Shown here: in pieces, positions 37,966 through 50,018 of the stretch
Position numbering within the stretch: position 1 is the first letter of the stretch
Layout of the letters: each line of letters begins with the position of its first letter
Assembly: GCA_050084985.1 (NCBI GenBank)
Contig: JBITNC010000001.1
Location: 150,164,001-150,228,000 of the forward strand
DNA length: 64,000 nucleotides
Source of the DNA: Nageia nagi
Taxonomy: Eukaryota; Pinophyta
Reading direction: 5' to 3'
The notes under the pieces: generated by a model
Seen by the model: only the letters and a program-made list of their open reading frames with translations
Databases searched by the model: none
What the model was told of the DNA's origin: nothing
Program-made: the position numbers and the translations under genes

Positions 37966-38965
37966 ATGGATCAGTTAAGAGTATTCTTGCAAAGTATTTT
38001 GAGAAGAGATCTTGATGAGCTCTTGGGAGATATTCAACATGATGGACTATACCTAATGAATAAGACAAACATGGTGATGGAAGTAACAATGATAACATTC
38101 ATGCTACTATTAAGGGTATGCAAAGATAGATTAATCAATTAGCAAGAGGATCAATTCAGCTAGATAATTCAATTTGATAGTCCTTTATGTAATGAGATCC
38201 ATGTATGCATGCCACCATCGAATTATAAAGATCCCAAGTTTTGTAAGTTTAGTGGGGAAGGAGATCCTAGGAGAAATTTACAAGGGTTTAGAGATGAGTG
38301 TGAGCTAAAAATTAGTGTGGATTCAAGATTACAAGCAAAGTTCTCTCCTCATATTTTGGAAGGAGAGGCTCATGAATGGTTCTATTCTCTACCTAAAAGG
38401 TCATTTACATCATTTCGAGAATTGATCAACTTATTTATAGAATAGTATAAACAAAATATCAAGCATGAAGTCATGGTTTCAGATCTATGTGCTATGAGGC
38501 AAGGCAGTAATGAGAATATTGAAAAGTTTGTTGTACGATTCAAGAAGACATGGCAACAAATCAAAACAAAGCTTACTAAAAAAAAGGTAAATAATATTTT
38601 CAAGGATGCTATCATATTGTCCTTACAATATTATGTCATTAATTATACACATCTAGCATTTTCTAATATGACATATAAGTTATTAGAAAAAGAAAAAGTC
38701 CTTGTGAAATTAAGGCTTGTGAAGTATCGAGATGATGACAAATCTAGGCCCAAAGATAAGCAGCTATAATCACCAAAGAAAGATAAATCCATTCATGTGG
38801 TAGAAAAGGTAGATGAAAAGAAAGAAAGGAAATTCATAAAGTTTCCTATACCTCCTAGGTTTATCTTGAAAGATCTAATGGCAAAGGGATTATTACAGCC
38901 TTTACCTAAGAGAGAGGAAGGATGAATCAGCAGAGAGGCTAGCTTGATACAAAGAAGATAGATAT
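37966..38965 (+). pseudogene. Truncated gag of element C
   Basis: The sequence is collinear with gag of B from its ATG to the region just before the knuckle, then ends abruptly. At the codon that is TAA in A (17724) and TAG in B (30742), C still has CAA. Other stops and small deletions are present (for example near 38127 and 38443). No protease or pol follows. Confidence 0.85.
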
Positions 38966-39440
38966 GCGAGCATCTTGATAATTCTAAGCTTGTATAAGTA
39001 TCAAATTGATACCATTAAGAATTCATATGGGGGCACAAAGTAAGTTCAAAATGGACTACAGTCTAATGAAGATTATCGACGCTCCTTGTATACGAAAGTA
39101 GACTATTGATGCTCCTCTCGAGCATGAAATAAACCACCTGTAGCCCTCTTTTTGGATCATCTTGCTTCACAAATTTAGGTGCAGACTCCATTCATTATTG
39201 AGGCTTCATCACTATCTTTTGTTCATCCATATCAGGTACACTTCATGAGGTAAGTACATAAATTCAATCTTCTTTGGTAATATTCATTTCGATTCTAATT
39301 ATTCGTTATCTTTTATATCAGATTGTTTTCTTATAAATTGCTATCCATTAGCTCAAAATTTACAAATAGATATATGTATCTTTTGATACTTTTGATATTT
39401 CAATTATTTGCATTCTTGAATACACTTTTATTTGTAAACA
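38963..39440 (+). repeat. 3' LTR fragment closing the B/C array
   Basis: Homology to the LTR begins inside U3/R at the word ATCTTGATAATTCTAAGC and continues to the LTR end GTAAACA. At the junction both partners share a word like TATGCGAG, suggesting a deletion through short homology between gag and LTR. Confidence 0.85.
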
Positions 39441-40082
39441 CCCCCATCGATCTACATTGATTACCCTAGCCCATTCATAATGAAGCTCATAGAGAAAAAA
39501 ATCATTAAGCATTTTTGTTCCACCAAAATAGGGTTTCAAATCATGTTGTAAGTTTTTCTATGTCCTATTAAGATTTATTTCAATTGTAATTTCATTTCCA
39601 TAATTCAATTATTTGAAATTATTTTCCAAATTGTAGGGTTTAAGGTTAAACATAGGGCATTATCTTTTTAGCTAATTTGATATTAGTTTTGTATAAATTT
39701 TACAATTTTTAGCATAAATTTGTTTTTTATCCCATGCCCTCAATTTTTACATGAAATAGCTAAAATGTACCCCATGCAAGCATTGGTATAAACACCAATG
39801 CTGGTGTGGCAATTGTAGAGACCCTAGTGTAATGCCATCATACAATGTTCAAGGATGTGTTTTACATATTCATAAATATTTTTCTTTTCATAATTTTGAA
39901 AAATACACTACCAAAATGAAATAAAATAATACATGCCTCTTATTTGTGCATGCAATGTAACCAAAATTTGATGGAACCTGAGCCCAGAAGCAATAACTAG
40001 CTAAAAGTGCAAACATGATACAAAAAACTCATTATGAAGGATATGGATCTAATATACTGGATATGGATGGGGTATCTCTTAC

Positions 40083-40575
40083 AGGCTCCTTATGCGAGGG
40101 TAGACCATGAGATTCTCATAACACTCATGGAGAGGTAGTTTGAAACCATCAACATATTTCACTTTCATACATATGAAATTACTATCACCTTGAAGGACAT
40201 ACATCGTATTCGTTGCATACCAATCTAAGGAATAACCATGCAAATTCAGGAGGGTTTGATGGATAGGCTAAAATTTGAGTTGGCTATATGGCTCACAAGC
40301 ATAAAATAATATCTTAAGATCAGGAAAGGTGCCTTTTTACACAAATGTCTAAGGAGAATGATGAAAAAAGGAAAGATGTTTGAGGATAATCATTGCATCC
40401 TTCATTGATAACATATCCTATCTATGTAAAAACCATAAATTATTTCAACTTATATTCATTCATGTGGTGCAGGGGATGAGCAATGGTACTAGGTACGCAT
40501 GCGATCCATGCATATTGGCACAATTATATCATGGCATGCATAATTTTGTTACAGTAAAAAGGAAGGTAAAAGGAT
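40083..40575 (+). pseudogene. Plant mobile domain (PMD) pseudogene, relic of an older element
   Basis: The frame reads PYARVDHEILITLMER, a stop (TGG to TAG), then FETINIFHFHTYEITITLKDIHRI. After a shift it continues with RYACDPCILAQLYHGMHNFVTVKRK. These match the PMD block of the D elements (LTALMERW, TFHLLTGEIIVTLEDIYRI, RYAWCPVILAQLYHDLHGF). The DNA just before it (39455-39480, ACCCTAGCCCATTCAT) also resembles intron 1 of the D copies. Function is lost. Confidence 0.75.
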
Positions 40576-42350
40576 AACTCACTCATTTATTCAATAATGT
40601 TGGGCCTATGAACATATAAATATTTTATGATCTCAAAAACTTCCTAAACCAATACCTAATGAAGATGATCCTCAATGATGCTAATGGGCTAAACATGATA
40701 AGACAACAAGAAGACATAAGGGTATTAAGGCATGGTAATAAGCAGTATACAAACTTATCCTAAGGGATGTAATATATATTCCCTATTTATTAATTGAATA
40801 GGAGGATGAGCCATGAGGTGATCTAATATGGAAAAAAAATATCATGCTACTTAAAAATAAGGAGTATATTCATAGAGCCCTACAAAACAAATAAGATTAT
40901 ATGATAATTTAGGCAAAAATAAGTAATTGCACCATAATACAGGCTAGTGGTATGCACAGGGTGACAAAACTTTTGACATTACCACACATGAAGTATTGTT
41001 TAGGTAGTAACACCAAGGAGGAGGATGAAGCAAAGGACAAACTAGTGTTTGAATAAGACTATATTAGTTGGTGGGTCAATGTACCATTTATGCTGAAAAA
41101 TGCTTTCAAAAATGTACCCTTAATATCCTTATGTATGTATTCAATGTTGTCATCATTTACGTTATCATCTTGAATAATTTCAAGTTGAATAAATTTTTTC
41201 CTTCAAAGACATCCAACTTGTATGCTTCAATGTCTTTTATCCCTCTTAGAGGTGATATGAGATCCACATAACAACTAGTTTCAATTGAATCATGTACACA
41301 CAAAACTTATTTAGCTTGCAATGCTAGAATATATGGATCATCTTCTAATCTATCTTCATATTGTAATCTGTTCATATTAACTATTATGTATCCCATTTCA
41401 TCAATTTTAATTCCACTCTTCTTATCAAGAACATTCACCCAATCACATTTGGATAAGGGGTATTCCTACTATAAGAATTAAAAAAAAAATGATTTCCATA
41501 ATAATACCATAATACATGTAGATGGATCTAGAGGAGGAAGTGAAAACATAGAAGGAAGATCCAAGACCTCTCAAGAGATCCTTCAACACTAAAATTCATA
41601 ATGAGATGTTGATAGAATTGAGACTAAGGAAGGGAGCTCAAAGTCAGAAATATGAGGATATGGGTAAGAACCCTAGATTTATAGAAATTATGGTGAGGAA
41701 GATGTAAATTAATCTTTACAAGTTTAATTATGAGAATAAACACTTCATTCCCCTAAAGTGAAAGAAATACTAGTCACCTCCTATGATTAAGTTGGGGCCA
41801 TGGATAAAATGATTGAACTTCATCTTTTTGGGTTTGCAAGTGGTGTATGTTTCAAATTAACAAAGAATAGTTTGCTTGTACAATTTTCTTCAAGTAGAAT
41901 TATGGATTGCTTATAGTATTTTGGCCTTGGGTTCATGTTCTTTGTAAGGAATGTTAGTGTTTGTTAGCTGAAATCATATGGAAATGGGCTTTTAGTAGGT
42001 TCTCTTAGTAGAAGAGGTAAGAATTTCTCTTCAAATCAGGTTTAGAAGTTTGAAGTAAATGGTTTTGATGTAAATAATCTAAAATTTGGTTCCCACCTTA
42101 TGTAAAGGTTTGTGAAGACCCTTATAAACTATACACTTTTTGATTAATACAAAATTATCCTATTAATAAAAAAAATTAATACCATAATATGTTATTATTT
42201 TCAGTAACTTGGTTTGTATCTTTTGCACATGATCTGCAACTAACAATTGAATTAACACATGTCATTATTTTGAGTTATTCTTTGTTCAACTATATATTTG
42301 GTATTACATATATGATTGTTAATAAAATAGTATGAAGATATGATCGCAAC
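40576..42350. other. No recognisable gene; possible tail of the old PMD relic
   Basis: The plus strand beyond 40575 may continue the decayed PMD gene for some hundred bases (NVGPMNIQIFYDLKNFLNQY-like reading near 40600). After about 41290 nothing is recognised. Frames are short and the DNA is AT-rich. Confidence 0.5.
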
Positions 42351-42359
42351 TTGAATCAA

Positions 42360-43530
42360 ACCACGTGCCAACCATTTTATTTGGTAGCTTATACAAGAAT
42401 AAAAAAGAAGTGTTCGACTAACTTACTACTTTTGAACTGATTTTTGATGCTCAAATATTTTTTGGATTGAACAATTGCTTTTCTTCTCCATGACACTTTT
42501 TTATTATATGGTTTATTTAAAATATTTCATATCACATGTCATATTTAAATATAAGTGCAATAATATTCAAATTATATGCTCTATAGTTATGCTCAAATGA
42601 TCTAAATATGCTCTACAGATTTTATTATGCTCAAATATTTCAAATATGTTTATCATAATATATTTAATAAAAGTTCTAATACAAATATATTTTTTCTATG
42701 TTTGGCTAAGTATTACAAGCATGTTTTTGCCAACTTACCACTTTTGGATTAGCTTTTAACGCTTAAAAAATTTATGGATTGAATAGTTGATTTCCTTATC
42801 TAAGCTAGTTTTTGGATCATTTAATATCACATATCATAATTTATTTATAAATTAAAAATTCCAATAAAGGCCATGTAATGAAGGAGCCCACAACATGTTC
42901 CATTGTTTTCATCTAATCATTTTGTATATAAAACATGATATGCACTTGGTAACCACATATGTTTCTATATTTGGTTAGTATATTTTTTGCTAACTTACCA
43001 CTTTTGGATTTTTTTTGACAAATTTATGGGTTGAATAGTTGGTTTCCTTCTCCAAGCTAATTTTTGGATCATATGGTGTATTTAAATCATTTTAATTTAT
43101 TTGTAAAAAAGTTTTGATACAGGCCATGCAATGAAGGATCTCACAAAATGTTCCACTATTTTTATCTAATCATTTTGTATATACAACATAATATGTACTT
43201 GGTAACCACATATTATTTTTATGTTTGGTTAGTATATTTTTGCTAACTTACCACTTTTTGACTCATTTTTGATAAATTTATGGGTTGAATAGTTGGTTTC
43301 CTTCTCCAAGCTAGTCTTTAGATCATATGGTGTATTTAAATAATTTCATATCACATATTATAATTTATTTGTAAAACAATTCTAATACAAGCCATGCAAT
43401 GAAGGATCCCAAATCATATTCCATTATTTCATTTAATCATTATGCATATACAACATGGTATGCACTTGGTAACCACATATTTGTTTTTATATTTGGCTAA
43501 CATCTACCAACTTACCCCTTTTATATTGGT
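42360..43530. repeat. Tandem repeat of about 250 bp, 4-5 degenerate copies
   Basis: Each unit contains the ordered words GGTAACCACATAT, TTTGGTTAGTATATTTTTGC, TAACTTACCACTTTTGGAT, GGTTTCCTTCTCCAAGCTA and GCCATGCAATGAAGGA. Successive copies of the CCACTTTTGGAT region lie near 42745, 43005, 43250 and 43515, about 250-265 bases apart. A weaker copy lies near 42425. Confidence 0.85.
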
Positions 43531-44149
43531 TTATGGGTATTTTGATAGTGAAGTTCAAAGTACCCTCAAGATATCTTGCACGACCAAGAAGATCAATAAT
43601 GCATGTATAATTATTAATCCTATGAATGTAGGATATGCACAAAATAAAATATTCTAGAGACTTTTAAGGAGATGCATTTTTAAGGTGTAAAATTAGCTAC
43701 ATGATGAAACATTATACTTTAAGTAAGTGTCAAAAACTAATCCAAAAGTGGCAAGTTGGCAAAAAAATGCTTTTAAAACTTAATAAATGTCCAACCCATA
43801 AATATAAAGATTATGTTATCTTATCTCCACTATAAATATTGGATGTATTCCTCTAAGATAACTTGTTCAAAATATCATGAATTAGATAAGTTAGGTCTAG
43901 CTACATTTACAAAGTTCTCAGTAGATATATCACCATTATACTTCAACATTGTTTTTAATGTTACTAGATAATCAACTTGGATGATTCAAATATATATATA
44001 TATATATATAGTTAGGCATAATGGGTGATAATGTTGGAAGTATTTTTTTATTTATAATTTTAAGGCATGTAATAAGCCCCATGTCTTCTAAATAAAGGTG
44101 TACTTTTAAAAACTATCTAAAAAATAAAATAGTGGGCTAACATACCCTT
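43531..44149. other. AT-rich spacer with an inverted copy of the 250-bp repeat word and a (TA)n run
   Basis: Near 43738-43768 the plus strand reads AATCCAAAAGTGGCAAGTTG, the reverse complement of the central word of the preceding array. A (TA)10 run lies at 43991-44010. No gene is seen. Confidence 0.6.
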
Positions 44150-44535
44150 TGTTACGATGCTACAAATATAAAAAGGGAAATATTACAAAAATCTAATGAA
44201 GATCAATTTGAAATAGGAAAATGACAACTAATCTAGTGGAAATAACAAAGCATGCACTGATAAATAAAACACAAAATATCAATAATAAGTAGATAAGGAT
44301 AAGATTTTACTGAATAGTAATAGAATCATAGGCCACTTCGAGGGGGCTACCTCCTTACAACTCCAAAAGTGAAAAATAATGTTCAAGATGCCTTTCTCTA
44401 CACACTTCTACATATTTATAATATACTAACCCTAACCCTAATAGTAATAGAAAATCAGGCCCTACCCTTATAATCATAATATTTAATTAAAATACTAATA
44501 CTAACACTAAAATGTTAAGATGTGGGATCCTAACA
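44150..44535 (-). repeat. 3' LTR of element G (chromodomain-type Ty3/gypsy)
   Basis: On the minus strand the segment begins TGTTAGGATCCCACA and ends ATCGTAACA, giving TGTTA/TAACA ends over 386 bases. It is preceded by the purine tract AGAGGGGTGACA. The other LTR lies beyond base 64000, so the boundaries cannot be confirmed by comparison. Confidence 0.7.
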
Positions 44536-44539
44536 TGTC

Positions 44540-45800
44540 ACCCCTCTAGGGATGAAGCTTTATCCTCAAAGCTTGAAGTGTGAAAACTATTGCTGTACCT
44601 AATGAAGTATTTCCCATGTTTCATCTTCTGGTGCCATGCCTTACCATTGCATAAGGACTTTATTATGGATCAATTACGAAGCTACCATGAATGTTGATCC
44701 AAAACTATCTTAGGTATAACTTCCATTGATCTATTTTTTGCCAACTAAGGTAATTGTGTCTAAACTTGAACCTCTGATCCAATGACTTTCTTGAGACAAG
44801 AGACATGAAACACTAAGTGAATCTTATATGAAGCAAGAAGCTTTAGTTTGTATGTAGCTAGGCCAATGCGTAGTAACACCTTGTAGGGACCATCAAACTT
44901 TGGGGCCAATTTTTGAGGGCCTTTTATTTTTAAGGATTTCTAGCAATAAGGTTGAAGCCTCGAAAAGACCATGTCATCTACCTAGAACTCCCTTTCCACA
45001 TGTTGCTAATCATCCTATTATTTCATATGTTGTTGGGTTATCTGAATGTTATCCTTGAGAAAATGAAAAATATCATCCTAAGTAACTAAAGCTAAGTCAA
45101 CTACCTAAACTTTACTAGTACCTACAACATATGAGGTGACTGTTGGTGGAGCTTGACCATAAACTACTTCATAGGGGGTCATCTTGCTGGTAGAATGATA
45201 AGTGTATTATACCACCACTTAGCCAAGGGAAACCATCGTACCTCATGCACAAGTTGCATTGAAGCAAAACAACATAAATATGTTTCCAAAATTTATTAAC
45301 AATTTTAGTCTGACCATTAGTTTGCGGGTGATATGCTGAGCTCATGTTTAGTTGGGTACCTTACAGCTTAAAAAGCTCTTACCAAAAATGGTTTGTAAAA
45401 GTGGGATCATGATCACTAATAATCATCTCTGGCATGCCATGTAGTTTAAAAACTGTATCTAGGAATAATTGTGCCATTGTCACTAACTTGTAGGGATGAG
45501 TTGATGAACCAAAATGAGCATATTTGGATAACTGATCAACCACCACTAGAATAACTAATTTACCATTGGATTTAGGAAGGCCTTTAATGAAATCCATTGA
45601 GATATCGATCCATGTACGAGTAGGTATGGGAAGAGGTTGAAGGAGTCCCAGAGTACCCACTATCTCACCCTTTTATTATTAACATGCATCACAAGCTACC
45701 ACAAACTACTTGATATCCAATTTCATACCTACCCAATAGAATGATCATGCCAATTGCTTATAAGTTTTCAAAAATTCATCATATCCTGATGTAGGTGTGG
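44540..45800 (-). pseudogene. Integrase and chromodomain-like tail of element G
   Basis: The minus strand from 45660 reads LGLLQPLPIPTRTWIDISMD, then FIKGLPKSNGK, then VVVDQLSKYAHF and ISDHDPTFTNHFW, the standard integrase core. Near 44620-44660 a reading of GMAPEDETWE follows a W-stop, as in the chromodomain of plant chromoviruses. Stops and frameshifts are common between the two. Confidence 0.8.
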
Positions 45801-47309
45801 AATGCAATTTGACAAGTATTTTTGATTTACAGTTTGAAGGAGATGATAAAAAAATTTGACCTTTAAATCTCAAAATACCATCATGCGATGTGTGGTATGG
45901 TTTACTTGTGGGGTCTTGAGTGATTTATTTTAACAATTCTTGGGTGGAGCTATCCTCTACCCACTCTTGTTTAACTTTATCCAACCATTGAGGAATAGGA
46001 GATGAAAGAGCTTGCGGTGCTACTTGATCTTCAAATTTTTTGGATAGAGCATCGACAACCACATTCTATTTACCTTTATGGTATACTATCTCATAATCAT
46101 ACCCCAATAGTTTGGTCACCCATTTTTGTTGCTCAGGCATATAAATGCATTACTTAATGAAAAATTTCAAACTATGATGACATGTGAGGATGATAAAATG
46201 GTGACCAATGAGATATGGTCTCCAGCATTGAATTACATGAATGATGGTAAGCATTTCTTTTTTATAAGTGGAATTACCCAAATTTTTACCAGAGTGCTCT
46301 ACTAGTGAACACTAAGGGATGCCCCTCCTACATCAATACTACCCTAATTCCTACTCCACAAGCATCACTTTCTATCACAAAAGGTTTTAGAAAAATCTAG
46401 CATTGCTAATACCAAGGTGGTACATATCATCTCCTTGAGCTTAAGGAAAGTTGCCTCAGCTTGAGGGGACCATTGGAAAGCATTCTTTTTCAACAACATG
46501 GTTAGAGGTGCTACAATCTTACCATAATCCTTCACAAATTTCTTATAATAGCCTATCAACCCCAAAAATCCTTGGAGACTTTTCAAAGATGTAGGAATAG
46601 ACCAGTTTTGCATGTTAGTAATATTTTATGGATCCACCTTAACTCCCTCTTCAGATATAATATGGCCTAAGTAGTCAATTTCCCTCTTTCCAAATGAACA
46701 TTTTGATTTTTTTGCATATAGTTGGTGTTCCTTAAAAATTTATAAGATTTGGTCAATATGTGCCACATGTTCTTGCCATGTCTTATTGTAGATCAAGATA
46801 TCATTAAATAAAACTAAAATGAACTTCTTGAGGAACAGATGAAACACCTAATTAATTAAAATTTGAAATGTGGATGGAACATTTGTGAGGCCAAAAAGCA
46901 TGACCAAGAACTCATAATAGCCCTCATGGGTATGAAATGCAATTTTTGGTATATCCTCCTCCTTGAGGTGGATTTGGTGATACCTAGATCGCAGGTCCAA
47001 CTTGGAAAAATATCTTGCCCCATGTAGTTCATACAATAATTCATCAATGATCAGTATGGGAAATTTATCCTTGATGGTAATTTTGTTGAGGGCCCTAAAA
47101 TCCACACACATATGCCATGAACCATCTTTCTTATGAACTAATATAATTGGAAAAGAATATGGGCTTATGCTAGGTTGGATTACTCTTGCATCCAATAGTT
47201 CCTTAACAAATTTTTCAATTTTATTTTTTTATAAACAAGGGAATCAATAAGGGTGAATGTTTGGTGGGTGACTTCCCAGCACCAACTAGATAGCATGATC
47301 ATGTGATCA
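45801..47309 (-). pseudogene. Reverse transcriptase and RNase H of element G
   Basis: RT blocks are [54 protein letters not shown] and [11 protein letters not shown] (47195-46850). The catalytic Y-x-D-D is degraded to F-N-D near 46800. RNase H and connection follow (LKSLQGFLGLIGYYKKFVKDYG, LLKKNAFQWSPQAEATFLKLK, 46600-46420). Many stops intervene. The RT region starts directly at the D insertion. Confidence 0.85.
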
Positions 47310-47314
47310 CTGGG

Positions 47315-48190
47315 TGTTTACAAATAAAATTGAGCATGTAAATAAATAAATAGGCAAATATCTACAAACTCAATATTATCTGTATTTGAGCTACGGATAG
47401 CAATTTATTCTAAATAGCAATAAATAAAATAACCAATTCAGAAATGTAATTGTACCAACCAAGACTATAATTTGTGTACTTACCTCACGGAACGTACCTG
47501 ACAATGAAAGATGAAGATATTGGTGATGTACTGATAATGAGCTGCCTTTCCAACAATGTAGTGACCTGTGAAGATGTAAAAAGAGGACCGCGGGCAGTCT
47601 ATTTTAGTGATATAAGAGTACTGGCAGTGTTCTTTGGTTCATAAGGGAGCACCAACGGCCTTCGTTTGATGATTCTTAACTTCTCGATCAAGTCCAGAAC
47701 TGCAATACAGATGTCTCAGATAGCAGTGTGATATCAGAATAGATTATGGATGTTAGGATAGCTCGTGAAAGGAAGCACATAAACCACAGCCTTGTAGGTG
47801 GTACTAAGAGATACCTTAAGGGGTTGCCACTTACAAGACCATACACGGGATCTTGTGTATCCTTGATATGTGGACTTACTATTAGATCCCTTATTTATAT
47901 AGATACTAGATAATACAACCCATGGGTCGGCATACATCTACATAAACAAGGCTAATTCACAACATTCTAGATAAACACACCAATAAATAAGGTAATTTAT
48001 ACAATATTCAAGATAATTCATGCAATATTCAAGATAATCCATGCAACATTCAAGATAATCATTATAAGATTCACATTTAAGACAAACATTGATATTATCA
48101 CTTTAATACATTCAAGACATATATTTAGACCAAGCATATTTTCATTAATTTATTGATTTAAAAACATAAATTCATTTTTATGTGTTAACA
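47315..48190 (-). repeat. Left LTR of the D dimer (3' LTR of unit D1)
   Basis: On the minus strand it runs from TGTTAACACATAAA to TTTGTAAACA. It is followed on the plus strand by GATGCCCCACTTTGG, the complement of the polypurine tract. By eye it differs from the other two LTRs at many sites where those two agree. Confidence 0.95.
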
Positions 48191-48205
48191 GATGCCCCAC
48201 TTTGG
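48191..48205 (-). other. Polypurine tract of D1
   Basis: On the minus strand, CCAAAGTGGGGCATC abuts the LTR. The second copy is at 55732-55746. Confidence 0.75.
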
Positions 48206-48469
48206 ATGTGAAATCAAAAGAAACATGAGGTGTGTTGAGATTTTGCATTCAAAGTAAAAACACAATATCATAGCAAACAATTTGATAAGCAATAATAAAC
48301 ACTAACCATTCTAAACTTAAACAACATCATGACAAAGCTTATTAGTACTAGATATGGGTTGAGAAAACTCCCTTTTGATATTACCTTGGGCATGCTTGCC
48401 CCTTGCGTTTTGCCATAGAAGGTGATAGCCTGATATATCTGATAATCTTACCGCAACACTGATGACTTG

Positions 48470-48680
48470 TGACAACAAACTCAACAACACACATGACGAT
48501 GACCTAACAGATGACTTGACAAGACCACATCACAAGATGAGACATGATAACCATGACGACACACATGACGACCTGACGATAACTTGATAAGACCACATCA
48601 CAAGACAAGACATGACAACACATGACAACACACCTGACCACATCACAAGACAAGACATGATAACCATGACCACACACAGG
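48470..48680. repeat. Short degenerate repeats (ACATGACAAC / GACCACATCACAAGAC words) in D1
   Basis: Words such as AGACCACATCACAAGAC, GACATGATAACCATGAC and CACACATGACGACCTGACG recur several times. The complementary words occur at 23640-23790 in element A. The matching array of D2 is at 56010-56222. Confidence 0.8.
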
Positions 48681-48714
48681 GGAGAGCTAAGTTCCATACA
48701 TTGCAATGGAAGCT

Positions 48715-49550
48715 GAAACTTCTCACCAAGAGGCATGCTGCAGCTGCATAAGAACCAAACTTTACAAAATAATGATAAACTGATAGAGCTGAAACTCCAC
48801 CAAGAGGCATGATAAGCTGATAGGGGAGAGCTAAGTTCCACACAACTGAGACTTCGCACCAAGAGGTATGCTGCAGTTGCATAAGAATCGAACTCCACAA
48901 AATAATGATAAACTGATGGAGCTGAAACTCCACCAAGAGGCATGATAAGCTGATAGAGGAGAGCTAAGTTCTGCACAACTGGGACTTCGCACCAAGAGGT
49001 ATGCTGTAGTTGCATAAGAATCGAACTTCGCAAAATAATGATAAACTGATGGAGCTAAAACTCCACCAAAAGGCATGATAAGCTGATAGAGGAGAGCTAA
49101 GTTCCACACAACTGAGACTTCGCACCAAGAGGTATGTTGTAGTTGCATAAGAACTAAACTTTGCAAAATAATGATAAACTGATGGAGCTGGAACTCCACC
49201 AAGAGACATGATAAGCTGATAATGGGAGCTGGAACTCCACCCATAGGCATGATAAGCTGATAAGGGAGCTAGGACTCCACCAAGAGACATGATAAGCTGA
49301 TAATGGGAGTTGGAACTCCACCCATAGGCATGATAAGCTGATAAGGGAGCTGAGACTCCACCAAGAGACATGATAAGCTGATAATGGGAGCTAGAACTCC
49401 ACCAAGAGACATGATAAGCTGATAATGGGAGCTAGAACTCCACCAAGAGACATGATAAGCTGATAATGGGAGTTGGAACTCCACCCATAGGCATGATAAG
49501 TTGATAAGAGAGCTAGAACATCGCCAAGAGGCATGATAAGCTAATAACAC
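48715..49550. repeat. 3' tandem repeat array of D1, 16 units with two period lengths
   Basis: The core word is CTCCACCAAGAGGCATGATA or a close variant. I count 16 occurrences. In the left part they alternate with CGCACCAAGAGGTATGCTG inside a higher-order unit of roughly 130 bases. In the right part (from about 49190) simple units of about 41 bases, alternating CCAAGAGACAT and CCCATAGGCAT, take over. The arrays leave long open frames on the minus strand (SLGGVSAPLSAYHA-type reading) that are a by-product of the repeat. Confidence 0.9.
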
Positions 49551-49865
49551 AACCCTACAAACATGAGATTCAAAGCAATATTATCCTAGATATGACATTA
49601 GTTAAGCACCTATGATATGTTCGTTATACTTGGATGAGCTGATTTACTAGAAAAAGGAATGCGGGTGGTCCTTTCTAGCAGATTTAGAACATTAGCAGTC
49701 TTCATCTAAGATCGCAGGCAGTCCTTTTCTTGAGGATTCATCGAAAACTGTGAAGATCAGGCCCCTACGAATCACTCCTAGATTCTAGATTGATACCTGG
49801 TTGCTTGTCCACGTACATTGAATGCTCAAATCAAAATTGTCTTGAAGTGTGTGCCCTAACATTTC

Positions 49866-49872
49866 TATAAAA
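49866..49872 (+). promoter_or_regulatory. TATA box of the antisense PMD gene in D1
   Basis: TATAAAA inside CTATAAAAGGGGCCCC lies 147 bases upstream of the start ATG at 50019 and points away from gag. It is identical in D2 (57408-57414). Confidence 0.7.
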
Positions 49873-50018
49873 GGGGCCCCACCCTTCCTCATTTGGTCAC
49901 ATTGTCATTTTCATAGCTGAGAGTATCCTAGAGCTTGAGAGACTGAGTCAGAGAGGTTTAGCTGGTGATTTTGTTGCTATCACTAGGTGATATTTCTTGT
50001 ACTATTGTGCTGCACACT

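Larger units (their letters stand above)
29500..39440 (+). mobile_element. B/C array: Tat-type retrotransposon as LTR-internal-LTR-truncated internal-LTR fragment
   Basis: Element B (LTR 29500-30274, full gag-pol, LTR 37108-37872) is followed without a break by a second primer-binding site and gag (element C). C is cut at about 38965 and joined to the last 478 bases of another LTR. The outer flanks are CCCCT (29495-29499) and CCCCC (39441-39445), a near-match for one 5-bp target duplication. The whole array therefore looks like one insertion, later enlarged by LTR recombination and shortened by a deletion. B is related to A, and all copies are riddled with stops. Confidence 0.88.

Noticed and set aside
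40380-40577. Independent small gene of 65 codons
   Set aside because: It is the continuation of the PMD relic (RYACDPCILAQLYHGMHNF) after a frameshift.
48530-49550. Long open frames on the minus strand with a repeating SLGGVSAPLSAYHA-type protein
   Set aside because: They follow the 41-base and 130-base DNA repeats, exist in several overlapping frames and have no start context. They are a by-product of the array.
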